Shown here: positions 55,775 through 64,000 of the stretch, piece by piece | How positions within the stretch are numbered: position 1 is the stretch's first letter | Layout of the letters: every line of letters begins with the position of its first letter | DNA from: Ryuthela nishihirai | Lineage: Eukaryota > Arthropoda > Arachnida > Araneae > Heptathelidae | Assembly: GCA_038380435.1 (NCBI GenBank) | Contig: JAWZYU010000025.1 | Location: 49,856,691 to 49,920,690, forward strand | DNA: 64,000 bases | Direction of reading: 5' to 3' | Translations under genes and position numbers: made by a program | The notes under the pieces: generated by a model | The model's input: only the letters and a program-made list of their open reading frames with translations | What the model was told of the DNA's origin: nothing | Databases searched by the model: none

Positions 55775-56117
55775 GAATATGATTTTTTAATGAAAACTAT
55801 GTCTAAAGATAAAGATCTCAGTCAAATCTATCTAAATCTCGATTTTGAAAATTATTTGTTCAGTATTGAAAGAGTTATGGTCGCTTGAATACTTAACAGG
55901 CTACAAAAAAAATTGACTCCAAAATTTAAGCATTAAAACAGGTAAAAAGATCAGAGATTCTAGTTGACTCCAGTCCATTTTTTATAGGCTGTTAAATATT
56001 CCAGCGTTCATAACTCTTTGAATACTCAAAAAATATTGTTTAAAAATCGAGATTTAGATGCCTTTGATTGAGGTCTTTAATGTATTTTGAGATATGCTTT
56101 CCATTAAAAATCATATT
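55775..56117. mobile_element. IR-X, 343-bp imperfect palindrome
   Basis: The left arm 55775-55920 and the right arm 55963-56117 are imperfect reverse complements (shared blocks include TCTAAATCTCGATTTT, AAAGAGTTATG and AATATGATTTTT), with a spacer of about 42 bp. Related single arms occur at 47636, 52847 and 61200. It looks like an old foldback or MITE family; I found no clear terminal target duplication. Confidence 0.65.
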
Positions 56118-58045
56118 GGAGACGTTATTGAGCTTTGAATGCGAGTTTCTATTGAGATAACATCGAACTGTTTCCGTTTTTTTGTCCGCTACCTAAGTTT
56201 AATATTTTTTCTGCCTCTATTGCACTTACTAAAATGTCCTCATAGATATCACCCTGATATGTATTATTATTGCTGTGGGCTTATTTCTGCCTCTGGATCA
56301 TAACTTGCTGGATCTAAGAGGAGGGATGCTGCAAGAGGATGGCGCACCTTTGAGAACGCTAGCAAGGTTAATTGAAGGCCAAAAATGACTAAACTTGTTC
56401 ATGTTTCACACAAATTTTCGATTTAAAAGAAACAAACCCTCAGACGAAAGGGAATATGTTACACTGCGATGAAAATCCTGTCTTTTGTCCTATTTCACCC
56501 ATCCACACACCCTCTAAAAAAGCTCTGGACTGGTTAAGACTGAAAAGTTGAATTTAATTCCGTCGTTTATTTTGATTTAAAACGTGCTTTTACATTATTG
56601 TAACTGAGTTAGTAGTAGGTAATCTATATATAAAAATATATTAAATAACGAATTTAAAAAGTGAAGGAGCATAGTGAATATAGTTTTACGTACGAAAATA
56701 GGAAAAGAATATTGGTGTGAGATGATAGTTTTAAAAAACTAAAGTTTGCAATTAATATCAAAACAATAGCAACATTCGATTCCTATGGCGAATTCGGTTC
56801 GAAAGCTGTGCAGTATCAGTAAAAATAAGGGGTTACAGGTTAATCAGATTATGTTAATATGGGTAATTAAGAATTCAACGATTTAAGGCTAATCAGATAT
56901 TTTCTGCCTTTAGAAATTTACTTACATGAAGGATTGGAACGTTTTGGTATCTCATGGGATCTCAGAAGCTTCGGATGATGAAGAATTTTGAAAGGAAACC
57001 TTTGTTAATTATTTTAATGCTTATGCTCCTTTTTTTAATTTCTCTGTCTACTTTCCGAAAATTCTGGAAGTGAGTGACGAATGTTACCTAGCTGAAATAT
57101 TTAAAACTCGAAATTTCTACGTGAATTTGATTAGAAGAGTTTGCAGCTAGTAAAAACGGAATTTTTGAAGACGCATTCTTATTACCAGCAAAACAATGAC
57201 AAAGAGTTCATTATCAGTATAAAAATAATGTTGGAGATATAATATTCAAATTGGTAATGAGAGCTCAGGAAATGAATGTAATCCTCTGAGAGCAAAAGAA
57301 AGTTGGATAACAAACAATAAATACATTTTTTTGCAGGAAGAAGATCATGTTGCAGAAAATTAAAGTAAGCATTTGCAACTCAATGGGGAAAAAGAAGGAT
57401 TATCTGCACATATGAATGTCAAGAATGCTATAAGCAATTAGTTTTTCTTTTGGATAACATGCATTGAAGCAGAAGATTTGTAATAACTTTGTTGAAGATA
57501 ATGCCATTAATATTAATATTGTAAGTGAGAAGGATATCTCTAAAAGAATGCTCTTCAATACTTTTTATGAAAATCTAAAAGATTAAAGCAGAATAGAAAC
57601 TGTATTAGAGAAATCTTTTAATAGTAGTGAGTTTAGCGTAAATGTCTAAGGGAAGAAGATTGTGATAGTCATATCACAATGTTATATCTTTAATGCTTCT
57701 TGTTTTGAAGACTAGATATTGATGCTATCGGGATTCAATCAAATGTTCATTTCCAGACACACTGAATAGTGACGAATTTATTTTGTGTCTGGTAATGAAA
57801 AATAAACAACGAATGAGGCTGTGGATTATGTGAGATGGTCGCTTTAAGTCGGAAATGGAATCTGGTTTTAAGCGGGATATGTAGTGCTGTCATTGGATAA
57901 ATAATTACCCTATTAGATAACTGCGAAGTAAAAATGCTCTACAACAGATAATTGAAAAAAATAATAATTGAAGTTTATTTTCGTTACGTAATTATTTCAT
58001 TGGTTTGATGACCGGATCACTTGATTATTTGGAGGATTGATCATC
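56118..58045. other. AT-rich sequence, no gene recognised
   Basis: About 1.9 kb of AT-rich sequence with frequent stops in every frame. I looked for remnants of a transposase or other gene and cannot support one. Confidence 0.4.
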
Positions 58046-58107
58046 ATAATGAGCTCCAAAAATATTCTAATTATCATTGACGTATCTCCATGAATGCATA
58101 TTCATTT

Positions 58108-58122
58108 GGGGGGGGGGGGGGG
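58108..58122 (+). repeat. 15-bp poly-G run
   Basis: Uninterrupted G run at the 5' end of a SINE-1, an expansion of the GGGG(C)GGGGG start of the element. Confidence 0.9.
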
Positions 58123-58477
58123 ATGGCTCAGCAGGTATCACGCCAGGTCCGAGTCACAGCTTGGCCAGCTTTGAGATTTATCTCCCCAAAACTCTCCGCC
58201 TTGCTCACGGTCAGTAGGGGACACTGATGAACTTGGAGAGACCGCCGTCCGTCGGATGGGACGTTAAGCCGTGACCCCGTGTGCGGGAGAGCCATACCCT
58301 GTGCACGTTAAAGAACACGATGGATGGCCTTGACGGGAGGCTACCATCTGTCTCCCAACAGCTGTTCCAGTGGGTCCCCTCCCCCAACCTTCTCTGAGCC
58401 TTCTGGGTCCATGTGACCTGGCCATTCAGCCCATGGAGTGCAAAAAAGTGCCGCTCATAGGTAAAACAACCCAACCC
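58109..58477 (+). mobile_element. SINE-1 with deleted anticodon region
   Basis: Forward SINE-1. About 20 bp between CACGCCAGG and TCCGAGTCACAG (anticodon arm to box B) are missing, so box B is damaged. It lies between two imperfect 55-bp direct repeats (CCAAAAATAT...ATCTCCATGA at about 58051 and 58473), which look like flanking tandem repeat rather than TSD. Confidence 0.85.
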
Positions 58478-58547
58478 AAAAATATGATAATTAACATTAG
58501 AATATCTCCATGAGTTCATGCTCATTTTACTTCATTAGTCAATAGTT

Positions 58548-58933
58548 GGGTTGGGTTGTTTTACCTCTGAGCGGCATTTTTTGCACACCATGGGCTAAAT
58601 GGCCAGGTCACATGGACCCCGAAGGCTCAGAGAAGGTTGGGGGAGGGGACCCACTGGAACAGCTGTTGGGAGACAGATGGTAGACTCCCGTCAAGGCCAT
58701 CCAGCGTGTTCTTTAACGTGCACAGGGTATGGCTCTCCCGGACACGGGGCCACGGCTTAACGTCCCATCCGACGGACGGCGGCCTTTCCAAGCCCATTGG
58801 TGTCCCCTACTGACCGTGGGCAGGGCGGGGAATTTTTGCGGAGATAAATATCAACGCTGACTCAGCTGGGACTCGAACCTGGGAACTACAGATTACGAGC
58901 CTGGCGCGCTACCGACTGAGCCACCCCCGCCCC
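58548..58933 (-). mobile_element. SINE-1, full-length
   Basis: 386-bp reverse SINE-1 with a perfect 12-bp TSD, TAGTCAATAGTT, at 58536-58547 and 58934-58945. Confidence 0.95.
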
Positions 58934-58945
58934 TAGTCAATAGTT

Positions 58946-61170
58946 ATTCGTGTCTAGTTAGTCGTAATTTGCACAGAATATTATGGATAATCATTTGAAG
59001 ACGAGCTTTACTCGATCGTTAGTAGCATAGCTGAATTTTAGTGGGTCATCGTTTAAGACGATTAACTTTAATGAATCATCATTTGAATACAGATGAACTT
59101 CAAGGGTCGTTGTTTTCACAGATGAGCTTTCGTAGTCGTCATTTGCATAAAGAGTTTGAATAAATAGTCTTTTGAATGCAGATGAGACTTGATTGATTAT
59201 CAGTTGAATAGATGAACTTTTGTGGGTCGGCAGCTGTGTAGATGAGTTTCAGAGGGTCAGAATTTGCACAGATGAGCTTTCATGGGTCGTTAGTTCCAAT
59301 AATAAACATTTAGTGGGTCGTCAGTGCAAATGTTGACTACTGAGGAATTTCAGTAGTCGGCCTGCCCCACGTAAAGGCGGGGTCGAACATTTGATGTCAG
59401 GTCTGGCTGGTTCTACGCATCATCACATGGGGATGTTCATAGGTCATTATTTGAACAGTTAAACTTTCGTGTAGCTGTTCAAATACTCTATTATAGGCTT
59501 TCGTGAATTGTTATTTGCATAGACGAGCTTTCACGAGTCATCATTTAAACAATAAACTTTGTGGATCATCATTTGCACAGACGGGTTTTTATGAGTCATC
59601 ATTTAAACAGTTAAACCTTTGTGGATCGTATTTTGCATAAACGAGTCTTCATGAGTCATCATTTGAACAGTTAAACTTTCATGGATCGTATTTTGCATAG
59701 ACGAGTCTTCATGAGTCATCATTTGAACAGTTAAACTTTCATGGATCGTATTTTGCACAGACGAGTCTTCATGAGTCATCATTTGAACAGTTAAACTTTC
59801 ATGGATCGTATTTTGCATAGACGAGTCTTCATGAGTCATCATTTGAACAGTTAAACTTTCGCGGATTGCCATTTGCATAGACGAGCTTTCACGAGTCATC
59901 ATTTAAACAGTAAACTTTGTGGATCATCATTTGCACAGACGGGCTTTCATGAGTCATCATTTGAACAGTTAAACTTTCATGGATCGTATTTTGCATAGAC
60001 GGGCTTTCATGAGTCATCATTTGAACAGTTAAACTTTCATGGATCGTATTTTGCATAGACGAGTCTTCATGAGTCATCATTTGAACAGTTAAACTTTCAT
60101 GGATCGTATTTTGCATAGACGAGTCTTCATGAGTCATCATTTGAACAGTTAAACTTTCATGGATCGTATTTTGCACAGACGAGTCTTCATGAGTCATCAT
60201 TTGAACAGTTAAACTTTCATGGATCGTATTTTGCATAGACGAGTCTTCATGAGTCATCATTTGAACAGTTAAACTTTCGCGGATTGCCATTTGCATAGAC
60301 GAGCTTTCACGAGTCATCATTTAAACAATAAACTTTGTGGATCATCATTTGCACAGACGGGTTTTTATGAGTCATCATTTAAACAGTTAAACTTTGTGGA
60401 TCGTATTTTGCATAAACGAGTCTTCATGAGTCATCATTTGAACAGTTAAACTTTCGCGGATTGTCATTTGCATAGACGAGCTTTCACGAGTCTTTTCACG
60501 AATAAACTTTGTGGATCATCATTTGCACAGACGGGTTTTTATGAGTCATCATTTAAACAGGAAACTTTGTGGATCATCATTTGCACGGACGGGCTTTCAT
60601 GAATCATCCTTTGAACAGTTAAACCTTTGTGGATCGTCATTTACAGAGATGATTTTTTTTATGGATCATGCTTTGAATAGTTAAACTTTTGTGCATCGTC
60701 ATTTGCATAGACGAGCATTCATGAATCATCCTTTGAACAGTTAGGCTTTCGTGAATCGTCATTAGCACACACGAGCTTTCATGAACCATCTTCTGAACAA
60801 TTAAATTATCGTGGATCGTCATTTGCACAGACGAGTTATCATGAGTCATCCTTTAAACAGTTAAACTTTCGTGGATCGTCATTTACAGAGATGAGCTTTC
60901 ACGCGTCATCGTTGAACAAATAAACCACAGAGGTCCTATAGGAACCTGTGAATTTAATTGAATATTTGCACAGAACACTTCCACAGAGTGCACTTTGAAC
61001 ATTTGCAGAGAACACTTGCACACAATGCACATTGAACATTTGCACAGAGAGATTTCATAAGTCATCCTCTGAACAGTTAAGCGCGTGTGTATCGTCACTT
61101 GCATAACGAAACATTCACGAGTCATCCTCTGAACAGTTAAACTTTCGTGAATCATCATTTGCACAGCATT
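58946..61170. repeat. 60-bp dimeric satellite with decayed edges
   Basis: The core 59580-60900 is made of 60-bp units, each a dimer of two related 30-bp halves: GAGTCATCATTTGAACAG... and GGATCGTATTTTGCATAG.... Edges (58946-59580 and 60900-61170) hold decayed 30-bp units such as CGTCATTTGCACAGATGAGC. A block is repeated 418 bp apart (GCGGATTGCCATTTGC at 59861 and 60279). Minus-strand frames of up to 143 codons follow from the 60-bp period. Confidence 0.93.
59358..59440. mobile_element. fragment of element Q
   Basis: CCCCACGTAAAGGCGGGGTC and GGTTCTACGCATCATCACA match 28962-29040 of element Q at about 80 percent by eye. It sits inside the decayed part of the 60-bp satellite. Confidence 0.65.
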
Positions 61171-61199
61171 CAGTGTGTCGCATTACTGTTTTTAAATAT

Positions 61200-61745
61200 T
61201 GAAGTTTCATATTTTTTTTTATAAACGATATTTGTTCATATATGCATTTCAATAGATTTAATAGTGATATTTATCATCGGGGCGGGGGTGACTCAGTCGG
61301 TAGCGCGCCAGGCTCGTAATCTGTAGTTCCCAGGTTCGAGTCCCAGCTGGGTCAGCGTTAAGATTTATCTCCGCAAAATTCCCTGCCCACGGTCAGTAGG
61401 GGACACCTATGGGCTTGGAAAGGCCGCCGTCCGTCGGATGGGACGTTAAGCGTGTGCGGGAGAGCCATACCTTGTGCCGTTAAAGAACACGCTGGATGGC
61501 CTTGACGGGAGGCTACCATCTGTCTCCCAACAGCTGTTCCAATGGGTCCCTTCCCCCAACCTTCTCTGAGCCTACGGGGTCCATGTGACCTGTCCATTTA
61601 GCCCATGGTGTGCAAAAAAGTACAGCTCAGAGGTAAAAGAACCCAACCCAATCTTTATCATCAGTTATATTTTCCCATAAAAAACTTACTGAAGAAATTA
61701 TAGAGTTTAAAATTTGTTTCCCCATTGAAACAATATTGTAATGGT
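61200..61745. mobile_element. IR-X-related sequence split by SINE-1
   Basis: CGATATTTGTTCATATATGC...TTTATCATC (to 61278) and TTTATCATCAGTTATATTTTCCCATAAAAAACTTAC (from 61654) together align with the IR-X arm at 47645-47740. The SINE-1 at 61279-61653 inserted between them. Confidence 0.5.
61279..61653 (+). mobile_element. SINE-1, near full-length
   Basis: Forward copy with an intact head and small deletions in the body (about 10 bp missing around CCCGTGTGCGGG). The 9-bp TSD TTTATCATC is at 61270-61278 and 61654-61662. Confidence 0.92.
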
Positions 61746-62219
61746 CGCAATAAAGTGGACCCTGGTTGTATTAAGAAGTAGAGAACAAAGTGAGTCAGGA
61801 TCTTATTAGATAGAATTAGCATGCAATGGACAAATGCAGCAGCTGTTGGTCAGGATGTGTGTGGGGAATCTGATTTTATTTTATTTGACTCTTTGAATAT
61901 TATGGATGTATTTATATTAAAACAAATTTTTTAAATTACTTCACATTTTGTTAAATCTTCTAAAGAATTCGCATGTCTCATATGCTGATTGTATTCTGTT
62001 CTGTTCAAATCACTATATCGCTGATTTCATTCTGGGTAGGGAAACTGTCCAAGAAAAAATAGCCCAGATGTCTATTCTCTATTCAGTGTTATGAACCCAG
62101 ACCTTATGCTCTCCAGGCCAGCATCCTAACCAATCTGTCGTTTACCGAGGTTCATTCAAGACGCGATAACCGATGAAGCATTTTGCATGGGGAACTCATC
62201 TCTGACCAAAAGCCTCCTA
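61746..62219. other. no gene or repeat recognised
   Basis: AT-rich to mixed sequence. 62090-62160 contains a tRNA-like reverse segment (ACCCAGACCTTATGCTCTCC) too diverged to call. Confidence 0.35.
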
Positions 62220-62660
62220 ACTCAGCATAACAACCACTCTTATCGCCCAGCCACTAATCAGAGTCGATTATTGGCCTCGTTAGGCCTAATTATGTTCCCG
62301 CTGCAGACGACGTGAGGAGGTATTACAGACCCTCCTTTCCCCCCTCTGCCGCCGCCGTTAATTGGAGGGGGGGTACGGAAGTGCTTTCGTCAGAACAAGG
62401 GTCGTAGTTCGGTTCAAGACTTCCGCTATGAATGGTGCTTAATTGCTTCATTAGCGGGAGAGGCACGAGCAAAAACTGCCCGGACTTCCCGGGGGGTCAC
62501 GTGTGGGGTTAATTGGCGCCACCTGCCCGCCAAATACGCTAATGAGGAACGCGAGGGATGTGGAGGAGGAAGGATGGACGGACAGACGGTGTCAGGTTGG
62601 ATCGTCAGAGGGTGCGCTTGTTAGGAGGGTTGATTGACAGTCTCTTCTGCAGATACGGGC
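62220..62660. promoter_or_regulatory. GC-rich single-copy island with clustered TAAT sites
   Basis: A sharp change in composition: GC-rich, non-repetitive. Homeodomain-type cores TAATTA (62287-62292), TTAATTGG (62358-62365), TTAATTG (about 62439) and TTAATTGGCGCC (62509-62520) sit with a CACGTG E-box (62498-62503) and a CACCTGCC. No credible open frame spans it. This is the pattern of a conserved developmental enhancer, but that is inference from site clustering alone. Confidence 0.4.
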
Positions 62661-62930
62661 CAGCCTGCCCAAGTGGACAAGTTGAAGCTTAATCATGGGT
62701 GCAGCGGCCATTTTAATTGGAGATCGAGCCTCGTCTTTACTGCCAGGTCGCCTCTCTCCTTATGGGTTATCTTCTTGGGTTTCTTCCAGCTGCTTCCGAC
62801 CACTTGATGCTAAATGTTGTTTCCTTTTTTTATTGCGCTCATTACAGGAAGGTCGAAGTTCATTGACGTTCAATACGGCTTTCAGTTTTACATAGTGTGA
62901 GAAACATTCTCTTCGATTCATAGGATTAGG
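62661..62930. other. unique sequence, no gene recognised
   Basis: A 66-codon open frame (62695-62895, plus) starting ATGGGTGCAGCGGCC has no recognised domain and no clear splice sites. Confidence 0.3.
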
Positions 62931-62931
62931 A

Positions 62932-63110
62932 GCTTCATCATCATCATCAGTCATCCTCATCAGTTTATTATTATAGATTCAGAACATCTTTTTTTAGCAA
63001 TCATCTGATTCTGGATATCATCATTTTTTCTGTAATTTTCAGAATCAGAGTAATTATTTTTTTCAGCAATCATTTGATTCAAGATATCATTGTTTTTTGC
63101 AATTCTCCGC
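62932..63110. repeat. ATC microsatellite and a short 69-bp repeat
   Basis: (ATC)n at 62936-62962 is followed by two degenerate units about 69 bp apart (AGCAATCATCTGATTC at 62996, AGCAATCATTTGATTC at 63065). Similar sequence (CAGAATCAGGGTA) reappears at 63960, beyond the SINE insertions. Confidence 0.6.
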
Positions 63111-63312
63111 CTGAAGCAGGAGTTCCCAAAATGGTGGGAAAAGAGGGGCATGAAAACATTTCAAGGGAAACGGGAGGATGTGAAATTGATTCTGTTCATT
63201 TTTAATTTTTAATTATGAATTGAAGCTGTTAAAAGGGAACTGGCTGATAATAAATGAGAGTTGGTGTTATATGAGGCCAGAAAGTTTGTCTAGCGTATCA
63301 TATTTTATTCTG

Positions 63313-63699
63313 GGGCGGGGGTGGCTCAGTCGGTAGCGCGCCAGGCTCGTATTCTGTAGTTCCCAGGTTCGAATCCCAGCTGGGTCAGCGTTGAGATTTA
63401 TCTCCGCAAAATTCCCCGTCCTGCCCACGGTCAGTAGGGGACACCGATGGGCTTGGAAAGGCCGCCGTCCGTCGGATAGGACGTTAAGCCGTGGCCCCGT
63501 GTGCGGGAGAGCCATACCCTGTGCACGTTAAAGAACAGGCTGGGTGGCTTTGACGGGAGGCTACCATCTGTCTCCCAACAGCTGTTCCAGTGGGTCTCCT
63601 CCCCCAACCCTCTCTGAGCCTTCGGAGTCCATGTGACTTGGCCATTTAGCCCATGGTGTGCAAAAAAGTGCCGCTCAGAGGTAGAACAACCCAACCCAA
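63313..63699 (+). mobile_element. SINE-1, full-length
   Basis: 387-bp forward SINE-1, close to consensus, with a perfect 13-bp TSD ATATTTTATTCTG at 63300-63312 and 63700-63712. One of the youngest-looking copies. Confidence 0.95.
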
Positions 63700-63741
63700 A
63701 TATTTTATTCTGCTATCATTTCAATTTATAAAATGAAAACA

Positions 63742-63930
63742 AAAATAAATAAATACCCCTCAAGCAGCTGCTTGCCATAGACTTTAGGAGCCTGCCAATT
63801 TAATACGTCACAGTAGGTCTGTGAGGATGGAAGGACCTCAGCAGAAAAACAACATAAACAGCTATGCCTACTGGAGGCTGGAACCCAGGTCCCTTTGATT
63901 AGTAGCCAAGAGCGCTAACCACTCGTCATA
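63742..63930 (-). mobile_element. SINE-2
   Basis: Reverse SINE-2: AAATAAATAAATACCCC tail side, body with moderate divergence, and a tRNA-like head ending CGCTAACCACTCG. Confidence 0.82.
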
Positions 63931-64000
63931 GTATCATCCATTTTACATTTTTTGCAATACTCAGAATCAGGGTACCACAATTTTTTCCAGAATATTTCTG

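Noticed and set aside
56885..57900. decayed transposase gene
   Set aside because: I looked for catalytic-motif remnants in all frames of this AT-rich stretch and found only short, unrelated open segments.
58545..58560. telomere-like TTGGGTTGGGTTG strings
   Set aside because: They occur only as the 3' end of reversed SINE-1 copies, two or three units long.
59889..60320. 143-codon minus-strand frame with MMTHEDSSMQNTIHES repeats
   Set aside because: Product of the 60-bp satellite period, a multiple of 3. Neighbouring decayed units break the frame.

Overview
This is a repeat-dominated eukaryotic nuclear window with almost no protein-coding content. The grounds are two families of tRNA-derived SINEs with target-site duplications, palindromic TA-flanked MITEs, a TTAA-flanked piggyBac-type MITE, large minisatellites, and one candidate exon bounded by splice-site-like sequence. 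The mixture fits an arthropod genome, perhaps a chelicerate, but nothing here fixes the species and that guess is weak.

Names used below. SINE-1 is a roughly 388-bp SINE with a tRNA head (box A TGGCTCAGTCGG, box B GGTTCGAGTCC, Thr-like CGT anticodon) and a 3' end of AACAACCCAACCC. SINE-2 is a roughly 200-bp SINE with a different tRNA head (TGGCCGAGTGG, GGTTCGAGCCC) and a TAAA-rich tail. Pal-MITE is a roughly 210-bp near-perfect palindrome starting CAGTCGCTCAAAAAA and flanked by TA. IR-X is an old, unrecognised inverted-repeat element. Element Q is an unrecognised 470-bp insertion.

Layout. 1-7.6 kb: SINEs in a background of old, degenerate 43-50 bp tandem repeats. 7.6-13.85 kb: a 30-bp satellite of about 190 monomers with a 75-monomer (2,250-bp) higher-order repeat. 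14-29 kb: dense nested SINEs, composite Pal-MITEs, hAT-like ends, and a GC-richer single-copy island at 25.1-25.65 kb. 29.13-37.7 kb: a 32-bp minisatellite of about 250 core copies that creates spurious open frames of up to 1,381 codons. 38-40 kb: a composite SINE-1 with a perfect 30-bp hairpin, then a dimeric 60-bp repeat. 41.93-53.09 kb: a tandem segmental duplication (5,953-bp and 5,211-bp units) carrying 52-bp minisatellites that split an old SINE-1. 53.2-53.8 kb: single-copy sequence with the best exon candidate (minus strand). 54-58 kb: a SINE-1, a piggyBac-type MITE, a Pal-MITE and an IR-X palindrome. 58-61.2 kb: SINE-1 copies and a 60-bp dimeric satellite. 61.3-64 kb: SINEs and a second GC-richer island with clustered TAAT-type sites.

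The clearest biology is genome dynamics: serial nested insertions that can be ordered by their TSDs, and satellites whose cores are homogenised while their edges decay. Short gaps not listed separately (for example 23,126-23,375, 23,762-23,962, 26,341-26,566, 28,055-28,438, 37,700-37,945, 54,417-54,811) are AT-rich and show nothing I can name. No rRNA gene, intact tRNA gene, CRISPR array or complete transposase was seen.
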